DNA from: Poronia punctata
Lineage: Eukaryota; Ascomycota; Sordariomycetes; Xylariales; Xylariaceae
Length of the DNA stretch: 40,726 nt
Direction of reading: 5' to 3'
Assembly: GCA_022579005.1 (NCBI GenBank)
Contig: MU401743.1
Location: 1-40,726 of the forward strand
In this document: positions 1 to 9,884 of the stretch, piece by piece
Position numbering within the stretch: position 1 is the stretch's first letter
Layout of the letters: each line of letters starts with the position of its first letter
The notes under the pieces: generated by a model
Database searches by the model: none
The model's input: only the letters and a program-made list of their open reading frames with translations
Told to the model about the DNA's origin: nothing
Made by a program: the position numbers and the translations under genes

Positions 1-300
1 AGTTTAAGTTATTTAAGCTAAAGTTTTTTATTTTTTAAGTTAATATATTATTATAACTATAAAGCTAAAGCTTTTATTTTAAATTTTTTATTTTAGTAAT
101 AAAATGTTTTTAAGCAAAATAGTTTAATTTTATTAGCTAATACTATTATTACTAAGTTACTATACTATTAAGCTTTAATAATAATAATAAGCAATATAAG
201 ATTTTTAATTATTAAAACTAGCAAAATAGCTAAATTATATATATTAATTAATATACTATAAAAAAGTAAAACTTTTTTTTTTTATAAAATTTATACATAC
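1..300. repeat. AT-rich, ORF-free RIP-like flank (left)
   Basis: This stretch is almost entirely A and T. The few remaining C and G bases occur mainly as GC in AGCT/AAGC/GCTT contexts, and CpG is nearly absent. No ORF is present on either strand. This is the composition expected of repeat DNA mutated by RIP in Pezizomycotina. No transposon ends or coding remnants could be recognised, so the original element is unknown. From about 300 to 430 the composition returns to normal. Confidence 0.75.
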
Positions 301-430
301 TAAATAAGTAGGGAAAGACCCTTTATAAGAGGACCTTTTCTTTTATAGTAGTCCTTACTACAGCCGTATAACTTCTACTATATAAGCATTACATTAATTC
401 CTATTATCTTATAACCTATTAGATCTAACA

Positions 431-600
431 GGTATCGTACCAGTTTCTAGCCTGAGCACGTACTGGTCCGCATATCGTACTGGTCCGCGATCCCAGGCTG
501 TACTAGCACGACGCCGGACTAGTACAACCCCAGACCAGTACGGGATCCTAACTCGTGCTAGTCGGCATATTGTACTACCTACCTAGTCCGTCGCTTAACG
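431..600. repeat. Cluster of direct and inverted GTACTGGTCCG-type motifs
   Basis: The motif CGTACTGGTCCG occurs at 459-470 and 476-487. Inverted versions occur at 515-525 (CGGACTAGTAC, one change) and 533-542 (GACCAGTACG). Related fragments lie at 437-446 and 553-565. The cluster sits between the AT-rich flank and the tRNA-like gene. It could form hairpins; its function is unknown. Confidence 0.6.
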
Positions 601-675
601 CTGTACTTATTGTATAAGAGAACCCTGTGTGTTGGTTATATATTTATTTTGGGTTTTTTTGCATTAAACTCAAAT

Positions 676-754
676 GGGCTTGTGGTGTAATGGTAGCAAC
701 CGGGATCTCACTAATTGGTAACCGGGGATGTCGGTTCAAATCCGGCCAAGTCCC
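676..754 (+). tRNA. tRNA, probably Glu (CTC), with an enlarged anticodon loop (intron or pseudogene)
   Basis: The acceptor stem 676-682 pairs with 747-753 (one G-T pair). The T arm is clean: the stem 730-734/742-746 encloses the canonical loop TTCAAAT. The D-arm text TGGTGTAATGG resembles fungal tRNA-Glu. The anticodon region has the stem CCGG (700-703) pairing with CCGG (722-725) around an 18-nt loop instead of 7. Reading T706 as position 33 gives the anticodon CTC (707-709) followed by A, as in tRNA-Glu, with an intron of about 11 nt after it. A T-rich Pol III terminator follows at about 758-777. Identity and activity are uncertain because the anticodon stem is imperfect and the D stem is weak; it could be a decayed copy. 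Confidence 0.65.
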
Positions 755-1213
755 AACTTTTGTAGATTTTCTTTTTTGGTCAATTCTTTATAACTAGGAG
801 CCCCGGGGGGCGATCAAACCCAAGTTTACAAGTACCAGATTGCCCTAATTCAAGGGTGAAGCGCATGAACATGTCAGCCCACCACTTACCGTTTCCGTCA
901 CTAGTCAAATTATTAGTGGTGCAACCCCTTGATTTTAGGTAATAAAAAGTAGATACATAATATATGTACCTAGTACTGTTGGTTACCAGGCTAGAGGGCG
1001 CAGTAGAGCTCCTGACGACGAGACGAGACTTTATCTTGAGCTTACTTTCGATACATATCTACCTACGAGTATACATAAACAATCATTGCACTGCGGCTTT
1101 TCGCACATCGCACCGCTTCACTCCCATCCCGTTCTCTCTAGAGGCCTCCCTCCTACCTAATAAATCGTCATAACACTTATTGCCATTCTATAGCTTTCGC
1201 CTGCTTGTTAACC
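755..1213. other. Intergenic: tRNA to coronin, probable coronin promoter
   Basis: No conserved ORF is visible. The frame at 964-1173 has no recognisable content and lies directly upstream of coronin. This stretch presumably holds the coronin promoter and 5' leader; no specific element was identified. Confidence 0.5.
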
Positions 1214-3378
1214 ATGGCCGGTCGCTTTGTTAGGGCGTCCAAATACCGTACGCCATTGCCCAGCCTCGTCCGAACGACAGGTCTTCTAACCTTCTCAATC
1301 CAGGGCATGTCTTTGGCAAATCCACCCGGAAGGATTCCTGCTATGATAATTTACGCATCAGTAGAAATGCTTGGGATACAAACCTAGTTAAGGTACGTTC
1401 AGAACATCCCCTACACGCAGCGGGCCTGTCGCATCCCTTAAAAAGCTATATATTAACACGAGCCGTTTTCACAGGCCAATCCGCAATATCTCTCCGTAAA
1501 CTGGGAAGCAAGTGGAGGCGGCGCATTTGCGGTTATTCCATTGGGAGAACGCGGGAAGCTTCCGGACGTTATTCCTCTGTTTCGTGGCCACACAGCGACC
1601 GTTCTTGATACTGACTGGTGCGCACGCGACCTCTCAATTACCTGTCCTGACGTACCTAACTTTCTCAAGGAACCCCTTTAATGACCAAGTGATCGCTTCC
1701 GCTTCCGACGATGGAAAAGTCATGATATGGCAGGTTCCCCAAGGGTTTAGCCTGCTTACCGACGCCGAAGAGCCCGCCGACGTCGCACCCGTCGCCAAAC
1801 TTTCAGGCCACTCCCGGAAAGTCGGACAAGTCCTTTTCAACCCCGCCGCCGAGAACATCCTCGCATCTGCCTCTGGCGATCTCACAATCAAGCTCTGGGA
1901 TATCAGCGCAGGATCTGCCGCCCATACCCTCAGACACCCCGATATCGTACAAAGCCTGTCCTGGAATGCGAGCGGGTCAATGCTAGTTACTACGTCCAGA
2001 GACAAGAAGCTCCGAGTATGGGATGTTAGACAAGAGCGGCCCGCCCATGAGAGCCCGGGACACGAGGGAGCCAAGAACAGCCGGGCTGTCTGGCTGGGAG
2101 AACATAACAGGATCGTTACTACTGGGTTTTCGAAGATGAGTGACCGGCAGCTAGCATTGTGGGAACCGGGCAACCCTACCCCAATCGGCGGGTTCACATC
2201 TCTCGACAGTATATCTGGTGTTTGCATGCCATTCTGGGGTACGATCCTTGCCTACTCTCCCGTCAACATCGCAGCGGGGCGAATGCTAACTTCGTGACCA
2301 AAAGATGACAGTTGCAATTGTCTTTACTTGGCTGGCAAGGGGTGAGTGTCTTATTCCCAATGGAAACGTCAATGCAGATTTCTAACGTGACACCCAGAGA
2401 TGGAAACATCCGATACTTCGAATACGAGAATGACAGATTTGAATATCTTTCCGAATACAAATCTTCAGAGCCTCAGCGTGGGCTCGCGTTTGTGCCTAAG
2501 CGTGGTGTGAATGTAAGTCGAAGGCGAGGGTCAAACAAGGTCTATGATGCTGACTCTCCCAGGTCCACGAAAACGAGGTAATGAGGGCTTACAAGACTGT
2601 CAATGACACGTATATCGAGCCCATCTCTTTCACAGTCCCTCGTCGCGCCGAGACATTCCAATCCGATATCTTTCCGCCCTGTGTCGGGAACAAGCCTGCT
2701 ATGAGCGCACAGGAATGGATAGCCGGAAAAGATGGCATCCCACCCAAGATCGACCTTGAAAGTGTCTATGATGGCAATGCGCCAGTTGAAGTTGCATCCG
2801 ATTATAAGCCTCCAGTTGCTACCCCAGCCCCGGCTCCTGCGCCCGCCCCGAAGCCGGAGCCCAAGAGTGAACCAGCGCCCGCCCCCGCGTCCACCTCGAT
2901 CCGCACGCCTCCCTCTATGAAGGAACATCAGGGATCTATGGCAGCTCTTGCTTCTAAGTTCGAAGATAACGAAGATGAAGAAGTAGAAGAGCCCTCAAGC
3001 TTTGACGAAGTATCCCAACGACCGCAGCGCAGCGCAATGCCTGCGCGATCCGAGCCCGGCGCGCCTCCTCCGACCAAAACAACTTCTGCGCCGCCTCCAA
3101 GAGCAAGAGCAGCTTCCCCTGTGAAGTCTGTATATACATCGTCGGCAGCCTCGCTTCCACCTCCATCTGCTGCTGCGGAAGTAGCTGGTGGCACGACGTT
3201 GGAGGACATCAAAAGCCTTCTGGAAAATCAAACCAAGTTACTGAGCACACAAGCTCAATACATCGAGCGTCTGACTTCCGAGGTTGATTCCCTGAAGAAG
3301 CGGGTGGGTTCGGGATCTCAGGATCAGAGTGAACGAATCCGGCAGCTAGAGCTAGAACTGGAGGCACTGCGGTCGTAA
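1214..3378 (+). CDS. crn1: Coronin, WD40 actin-binding protein (7 exons)
   Basis: Coronin binds F-actin and modulates Arp2/3 at actin patches. Exons are 1214-1247, 1304-1392, 1475-1617, 1670-2238, 2305-2341, 2398-2512 and 2563-3378, giving 600 residues. All joins keep phase. The start ACCATGGCC gives MAGRFVRASKYRHVFG, the coronin N-terminal signature, continued by YDNLRISRNAWDTNLVK. WD40 blades fill roughly residues 75-290, with WD dipeptides in KLWDIS and RVWDVR. The coronin-specific region YFEYENDRFEYL...GLAFVPKRG (DUF1900) follows. Residues about 413-440 are Pro/Ala-rich, an acidic stretch follows, and about 540-600 form the usual C-terminal trimerising coiled coil, starting TTLEDIKSLLENQ and ending LELELEALRS. 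Length and domain order match fungal coronins. HIS6 lies tail to tail 222 nt downstream. Confidence 0.96.
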
Positions 3379-3600
3379 TATCTCCGTGTTTCCACTCAGT
3401 TGATGGAAAATGGTAGGATAGGGGAGTACTCTACGTTTGACACGTGCGAGTACATGAAACGATTATTCCGCAAACCATACAAGGCGACTACTACACGGTC
3501 AATGGTGTTAGCAATACAGCAGGCGATTTAAGCGCGTCCAAAAGCTCGTGTCTAGAAGCAATGTTGCCTACAAAAAATACAGCGATTCTAAATTATCAGA

Positions 3601-4554
3601 TTATAGAGGCACCTGTTTCTTATTCCATTGGACACAATCGTGGAACTCTACACCCTGTCCGCCGAAAATGTCCAAAGCGCTTCCAATGGTAAGATCTATC
3701 CGACCATTGCTCTTGCGCTTGACAAGTTCCAGATCAGCTATGTTCCTCCCACCGCCAGCGTATGTCACTGGTATGGTGCACCAATCGGCAAGGTTCTCCA
3801 CAAGCGACTCATCGACCCCTTTCTGCAGACCCTCGTTATCCGCAGCATGAATTAGGAACTCGGAGCAATATGGCTCAAGTCCTTTTATAGATTCTTTGTG
3901 CGGGTTCTGTCAGCTACCCGACCCCTCCCGGCAATTCAAAGTCAGACTCACCTTGTGTTATTTCCATGTCGGTTATTGTCTGCCACTTATTCATAGCCAC
4001 AAACCATTTATCAGGGCCTCGACGCCTGCAGCTGAGGTCTATGACAAGCTTGTCTTTATCGCCGCCCAAAGCTGACAATACGGCGTTGAGCCGCTCCTGG
4101 CTGAATTTCCCCTCTGGAAATAAGAAAGATGTAATGATGACCTGGATACCAGTCTTTCTTTAGCTTACAGTGTCGTAGCATGGCGCATAAAGAGACGGAG
4201 CAAGGGTGAACCTTCCGCTCACAATCTGGGTACTCAATACTTTAGTCCACTAACCTTACTTGCGCCCTTTTCGATCCATTGCGCGGCATTCTTATCGTTG
4301 ATCCCGCCTCCGACCTGCAGATGACCTGGCCATGCAGCTAGTGCCTCATCTGCGGCCTCGTCGTTGCCGGGGCCTAGCATTATCACGTGTGCCCCTTCGA
4401 GCTCATTGTCACGGTATAGCTTTGCGTAGTACTCGGCAGGTCGCTGGGAGACGAAATTCGTCTTGAGTTCTGATGTTGCGCTATCGAGGGTACCCCCGAC
4501 TATTTGCTTGACCTGTCCCGCGTGGAGATCTATGCAGGGTCTGAAGCGCGTCAT
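3601..4554 (-). CDS. his6: HIS6, ProFAR isomerase (histidine biosynthesis, 3 exons)
   Basis: Phosphoribosylformimino-5-aminoimidazole carboxamide ribotide isomerase performs the fourth step of histidine synthesis (the HisA reaction) in the cytosol. Exons on the minus strand are 4554-4255, 4141-3952 and 3893-3601, giving 260 residues, close to the yeast length. The chain begins [14 protein letters not shown]; Asp9 corresponds to the first catalytic Asp of HisA. Asp135 in [10 protein letters not shown] corresponds to the second. QVGGGIND and [12 protein letters not shown] are the phosphate-binding loops of the beta/alpha barrel. The start at 4554 is chosen because family members begin MTRFRPC; an in-frame ATG at 4668 would add an unrelated leader. 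The first intron (113 nt) falls after GASK and the second (58 nt) after ITQ. The gene is convergent with coronin and divergent from FAF1. Confidence 0.96.
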
Positions 4555-5011
4555 CTTTAGCTTAGTAGTATTCTTGTCGTGTGAACTCAAAGCGCAACCA
4601 AGGAAAATACGGTCGCTTTCGGCTATTATATCAGTGATGTTTGATACGTGTGTAAGGTATTTATACATGAGGGCTCATGTGGGAGCTTAACACTGTTGGT
4701 GGGGTGTGGGCTGGTTCAGTTCAAGACTACTAGAGCTTTGGCGGGGTGATTATGGCTGATATTCTGATAGGGGTACCTGCAGGTACTTATGATTTCCTGT
4801 ACCTGAAGGTACCAGCCAGCAGGTACCTCAAGCAACTAGCAAAATGATTGGCTAGTGAGTTATAGTGGTCTGCAAGGCTGAATTCTCCATATTAAAGTTT
4901 GTTGAAAGTTGACGAGACTGAACTATCTTGGGTCTGAATACTTGTAATTAGTGAATAGTATTATGCCGCCGCGGTTTACCTCTGAAATATAGGAAAAACT
5001 GCACAAATACC
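4555..5011. promoter_or_regulatory. Shared divergent promoter region of his6 and faf1 with GGTACC palindromes
   Basis: This is a 457-nt gap between two divergent housekeeping genes, so both promoters must lie here. It contains a dense set of palindromic elements: GGTACCTGCAGGTAC (4772-4786), GTACCTGAAGGTACC (4799-4813) and CAGGTACCT (4820-4828). The elements are seen directly; a regulatory role is inferred. Confidence 0.5.
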
Positions 5012-5908
5012 ATGGCATCGGTCCTCGGAAAGCGCAAAATGCGCACTCAGAATACAAAATCGACATTGTCTAAAGAAGAAGCCCAAGCGAAACTAGCCCA
5101 GCTTTTCGAAGCCGAGTTCAAGCCCTTATTTCCTAAAGCGAACTCGACACCGACCTTAGAAACAGAAAATGAAGTGGACGAAGAAAATGAAGAATCATCT
5201 GAAGCTGAATCATGGGGAGGCATATCGGAGAACGAAGATAGCGACTCCGGATCCGAGTCCGCGACCCCTCCTACTGAGGTCGTGGAAGTCGTAGCGCACA
5301 CAGACGCCTACTCTACAATAACAAAAACCCTCGATAAGCGGGAAGCCCGCGCCTGGCTATCCTCACGTCCACCCACCTTAATTTCATCCACCGATGCGTC
5401 CTCTTCAACGAAGAAAAAGGGAAAACCCACAGAAGATGAAGAAGACGCACCCTCGTTACTAAAGAACGACCTCGAACTGCAGCGGCTCCTATCAGAAAGC
5501 CATCTTTTCTCAGCGGCGGCCGCCAAAACCGGCGACGCCTCGACAGAACATGTAGGGCGGAACAGACATCTAGCAACGGATCTCCGTCTCTCGGCGCTGG
5601 GGTCTAAAACGTCAATCTACAAACAAGCGAAAATGCCCATGTCCATACGCAAAGGAATAGAGTCCACGGCAGCAGACCGCGAAGCGAAACGTCGACGCGA
5701 GGCAAGGGAGAATGGCATCATTCTAGAGAAACCCGGGGCAGGGAAAAAGACGTCGACGCAGAGGAGGAAAGGGCCGAGTCGGGATATCGATGCTCCTGCT
5801 GTGGGGAGGATGAGTAATGGCATGTTGAAGTTGAGTAAACAGGATATTGCTAGTATCGAGGCAAGCGGTGCGAGAAGAGGAGGGCCCACGAAGAAGAGGA
5901 GGAGATAA
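5012..5908 (+). CDS. faf1: FAF1-like rRNA-processing protein (SSU biogenesis)
   Basis: This single-exon gene encodes 298 residues related to yeast Faf1 (DUF4602-type), a nucleolar factor needed for 18S rRNA maturation and 40S assembly. The N-terminus MASVLGKRKMR is basic. Residues about 48-95 are a long acidic Glu/Asp/Ser stretch typical of ribosome-biogenesis factors. Residues about 184-245 carry the family core RHLATDLRLSALGSKTSIYK, then KMPMSIRKGIE and a basic helix REAKRRREAREN. The C-terminus RRGGPTKKRRR is a likely nuclear/nucleolar signal. The start codon is preceded by AATACC. The assignment rests on the core motif and architecture; a different DUF4602 protein is the only real alternative. 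The gene shares its upstream region with his6. Confidence 0.85.
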   Translation: MASVLGKRKMRTQNTKSTLSKEEAQAKLAQLFEAEFKPLFPKANSTPTLETENEVDEENEESSEAESWGGISENEDSDSGSESATPPTEVVEVVAHTDAYSTITKTLDKREARAWLSSRPPTLISSTDASSSTKKKGKPTEDEEDAPSLLKNDLELQRLLSESHLFSAAAAKTGDASTEHVGRNRHLATDLRLSALGSKTSIYKQAKMPMSIRKGIESTAADREAKRRREARENGIILEKPGAGKKTSTQRRKGPSRDIDAPAVGRMSNGMLKLSKQDIASIEASGARRGGPTKKRRR

Positions 5909-6564
5909 CGGTCCTCATAGGCGCCATATGTCGAAAGAGGTTCTCCTGGGTTCGAAGCCAATATACCCCGAAATTTAACAATGGTTCAACAAACAACTGC
6001 AGGCTTGTTTTCATGAGAGCGTAAAGGCTACGAGGCGGGCAGAGGAGAATGTAGCAAGGTATCCGATGTTATGCCTTTTTACTACTTAATGGCCGGTCGC
6101 CGAAACCAGTGACAATTACTCACTGGATCAATATTCCTAGGTGGCTATAGGTGTATTGTCACCTTCAACATAACTAAGTGAGTGTTATTTTTGCTATATG
6201 GTGCCCTCATGCTAAATAATTGGTGGTCAGGGCCTGTGCTAGATTCGCATAATCAGAAACCAGGATGCATCAGCGACTGAGAAATGTCCATGTTGCCGAT
6301 CAAGACTGCCAGCCCAAGACCTCCTTATATGCGCAGCCCCATACGCCAACAGAAGAAACCGGCCAGGACCACACAGGTCGTGACCATCCGGTGGTGCTTT
6401 TCAGTGTCAATTTGGGCACTCAGGTGCACTTGGCTAGTTTGACTGGTGCCTTGAAGTCAAAAGAGAGTGCCGAGTACTTCGAAATTTTAGCAACAAGCTT
6501 TGGTACGTAACTTGTCTCTCCAGTGCAACGCAACATAAAACCATCCCCAATGAAGGCTCCGTGC
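5909..6564. other. Intergenic between convergent genes
   Basis: This is 656 nt between the ends of faf1 (+) and the membrane-protein gene (-). The small frame at 6265-6510 has no recognisable motif and is probably chance or 3' UTR. No RNA gene or repeat is seen. Confidence 0.5.
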
Positions 6565-7718
6565 CTAATTGTAATGGCTATCAAAGCGATTTTCGGAGAT
6601 AGGATCCATGTTAGAAGATGCCGTCCTTGCATGGCTACCGTTTGGTCCTGGCCTATCCGTGCTCCCCGTACTCTGGGGTGAGATAAACGGCGTCCCGCTC
6701 TCCAGATGGCTCTCACTGCCCACGTCACTAACCAACACCGAAGGCGGGTAAGTTCCGGACGACGTGTTCTGGAACGAGCTCGACCTATAAGCGCCGTCAC
6801 CCTGTTCATATGGCTCTGCGGCCAGCTCTGCCTTGGGCACCGACTCGGCGGGCAGTTCAGGTTTTGGCCCGAGCCACCTGTCCTGCTGCCCCTCGGGGGT
6901 ATATCCAGGAGGCGGCGACTGCTGCGTCATCTTGGGGACGTATTCGCCGGGTGGTAACTCAGAAGTCGACTTCTGCATCCCACTCTGAGCCCGCTTCTTC
7001 CGACGTAAGAAAAAGAATAAGAAGAAAATAGCGGCTGCTAGTAGGGGTACACCAACACCGACTCCAACGCCGATGCCCACTTTAGCCCCCGTGGATAGAC
7101 CACCCGAGCTAGAATGCGATGAGGATGATGCCGGGAGGGTCGGGAGCGCAGTCGGGTTGAACGAGATGGTGCCCCCGGCCGTAGTCGGCAGAAGTGCGAT
7201 CTGGTTCAGCGTAGGCTGGCCATGGGCCGGGTTCGAAATCAGGGCCGACGCGGCGTCACAGGTACAATCCTCGTGTTCGACCTTGACGGCGTTCTTGTGG
7301 TGCCCACAGCCCGAGAAGAGATCGATGTCATCGCCGTCGCACCTCGCCAGGGCCACCCACTGTTGATCGGGGTAGCCGGCTTTGTGTGGGCACTTGGACG
7401 ACGAATATGTGGCGTCTGTGCAGCCGGTTATGTATGTCACAGATGCTATGTTGTTCCCGTTTTGTCAGTCTCAGTGTCTGATACTGGCCTTTGCAATGCA
7501 TGCCTGGCTGTCCAGTGTCACTGAAAAGGGTTGGGTAAGCTTGACTTACTGTCGTTGTCATAGCATACATTACTGGACAAGCAAAAGTCTCCTTGGAAAC
7601 AGCAGGCTTGATGTCCCGCGATGGCAGCGTTCCCGCAAGGGATGAAACACGGATCGGATATCTGGCCCTCACCGAAGAAGCACTCTCCCTTGGATATGTA
7701 AAGGCCTCCGTCGCTCAT
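6565..7718 (-). CDS. Cys-rich single-pass membrane protein with PPxY cytoplasmic tail (2 exons)
   Basis: Exons are 7718-7550 and 7445-6565 (minus strand), joined across a 104-nt intron, giving 349 residues. The N-terminal part (about 1-120) is Cys-rich and probably extracellular: CFIPCGN, CCFQGDFC, CYDND, then CTDATY, KCPHKAGYPDQQW and CTCD. A Ser/Thr-rich stalk follows, then one hydrophobic segment at about 179-203 (the Gly/Val run followed by LLAAAIFFLFFFL) with a basic stop-transfer RRKKR. The cytoplasmic tail is Pro/Ser-rich and contains PPGY at about 235-238, a PPxY motif of the type bound by WW domains. No cleavable signal peptide is seen, so the membrane segment may act as signal anchor. 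This layout recurs in many unnamed mould proteins; no function is assigned. The RRKKR and PPxY placement suggests signalling or endocytic sorting, which is inference. Confidence 0.85.
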
Positions 7719-9884
7719 GGTGATGTGGACAGATGATTATCTCTTTTCACTTAATGACTACGAGCAAAGGTCCGAAGGGAGGGCAAATAGGGGGGGAAAG
7801 GTGACATGTTAGAGAAACAAAGCTCCCTCCACCAGGGCGAGCGTGGCCTCTATACTTATTCCGTCGAGCCTCATCTCTCGGCCCGTTTCACATACTGTCA
7901 ATCTCTATCGTGGCTGCACCGTCATTATCTCTATCCAGAAAACAAAAAGAAAAAAAGATCGACGCGCCGCATGCACGGAGTCTCACTAAGCTAATTGCTT
8001 ACATACAATCGTCAAAGCCAACTCTGTAAGGCCACCAATGATTACCTGCAGGCGGTTGCGGCGGACGTTGAACGTTTTCTCAAGAGGTAAAGATTAACAT
8101 TCTGTCCAACAGAGAATGATACCTCCAACTCCTTATAATAGGACACGAGAAGGCAGAATCCGAGATGATCTCACACGACCCCGCGGCCGCACTCATGCGC
8201 CCCAGATGATTGACTGCGGAGTTCTGAGGACTTTGATGGGGAGGAGGCGACAAGCGCAACGGTCGAGGCTGGCTACCTTGCTGCTGTCATCAAAAGATGC
8301 TTGCTTGCCAACGGTACATGTTGGTCGGATACCTCCAGGAAACCTACTTACTTGGAGGTTGCATGCAGTTCGTCTTCCCGCAAGGCCCTCGATTGGGGTC
8401 GGGTCTGTCATTACCCCAGGATTACCATAAGAATGCCGTTTTGTGGACTTGCATGCGGTTGGCAGTTACAGCCCCCAACGCGACAAAATGAATAGGATGG
8501 GTGGCTCGTGGCATCTCAATAACCTCGTGTGCACTTTTAGGTTTCGTACTCGTATATTTACACTAGGTAGTCAGTTGGCCCTTCGTCGTTTCCTATGCTG
8601 TTTTATACAAGTTGGCCATCATTCCCTGACGTTATCTCTGAGGTAAGATTTTGGGTGAGACTGCGATCGCTTATCCGTCCATTCAATGGGAGTTGCGTGC
8701 GTACGATGGCCACTAAGCAATTGACAAATGAGGAACGAGGGCTCTACAGCTCGTCGACTCGAGACATAATCTCTCCCTAGTGTGTCCCGGCTCACCCATT
8801 ATCAAATCAAACGAACAAGAGCAAAGTTAGTACGTACTTTATAACAATACCGTCACCAATGAGCGGCGCCGATCCCGAGGTCCAAGGCCCGAGGCCTTTC
8901 CGTCCTGGAATCGAGGCGAATAGGCCAACGGTATACCCTTAGAGATAATGCAGGTTGTACTCGTAGTCTCCCATTTCTGTGGGGGGTATTCTGAGATTGT
9001 TCGTTGACTAAACGTATAAGGGTGGCCATTACGCCAGTTTGAGCAATAATCACGGCGCGACCCCTCTTACGTGTAGGCACACAGTTACCCAGATACATCA
9101 GTCCGGTGCCGGCCCTGTAAGGATGGGGGAAAAAAGGCTAGTTTAGAGATCACTTACGAGTATGTTCTGCTACAACGTATAATAAATAATATCACAAGGT
9201 CGGGGGCCGAGCCGCCGAGATATGCGTCAGTTTCCTTTTCCTGAAAAGTCCGGAGCCGAACCGCTTATACGTCAATTTATTACTTTACCAAGTTCGGAGC
9301 CGCGTGGCTTGCCAAATTGGCCCTTATTTTAACGTATCGCTAAGCGCCCAGTCGCGCCATACGGTACCTACCGTCGTGACGTATGTGACAGGTCATGTGC
9401 ATTCATTCAACCCTTACCCGGCAGGTTTTTGATTTAATAGGGCCTATCTGTAGAAACCAGGTAATAGGCACAGCACGCCTATAATACTACAGATCCCGAA
9501 GCGGCAATTTTGGATTGGAGCAGGTTGGAGGCGACTCGACCCGAACCATGCAGCACGCGGACGGGAACCGGCTTTTCCGAAGGGACGAAGCGGGGAAGAA
9601 CTCAAGAGGTCTCAATGGTGAGAGACACCCGGCCGCAATCGGTGCCGTCGTCTAGATGAAAAAAGTTGGAAATGGAAGTGGCGGTAGGCACGTAAATCAT
9701 GAATGAACCGTACCTACCAACCTAATTATATGAAGTAGGTAGTTGCCGCCTTTCAGTTTCTTTTACATCTATCATTTTCCTCGCTGCCTCACAAACTTGA
9801 ATAAACCGCATATAAACTTTGACCTCACATATATCTCCTCGAGCAACGAGATAGCTACCTACACCACAGCAGACGGGCAAAAAT
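7719..9884. other. Long intergenic region without a supported gene
   Basis: This is about 2.2 kb between divergent genes. The frames at 8116-8430, 8193-8411 and 8853-9098 overlap one another and have no family motif or convincing splice sites. A degenerate repeat of GC-rich units lies at 9199-9310 and is listed separately. The segment just before 9885 presumably holds the P450 promoter. Confidence 0.5.
9199..9310. repeat. Three degenerate copies of a 44-49-nt unit (GTCSGGRGCCGARCCGC...)
   Basis: Units begin at 9199 (GTCGGGGGCCGAGCCGCC), 9248 (GTCCGGAGCCGAACCGC) and 9292 (GTTCGGAGCCGCG). In the first two the GC core is followed by ATATGCGTCA or TATACGTCA. The array lies about 580 nt upstream of the P450 start. 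It may be a diverged tandem repeat or a cluster of binding sites. Confidence 0.5.

Noticed and set aside
1..300. Possible mitochondrial DNA because of high AT content
   Set aside because: No mitochondrial genes are present and the block borders spliced nuclear genes; composition fits RIP.
1634..2227. Minus-strand ORF of 197 codons
   Set aside because: It is a shadow of the coronin WD40 exon; no independent motif.
3628..3855. Plus-strand ORF of 75 codons that looks protein-like
   Set aside because: It is antisense to the last exon of his6, whose protein and splicing are well supported.
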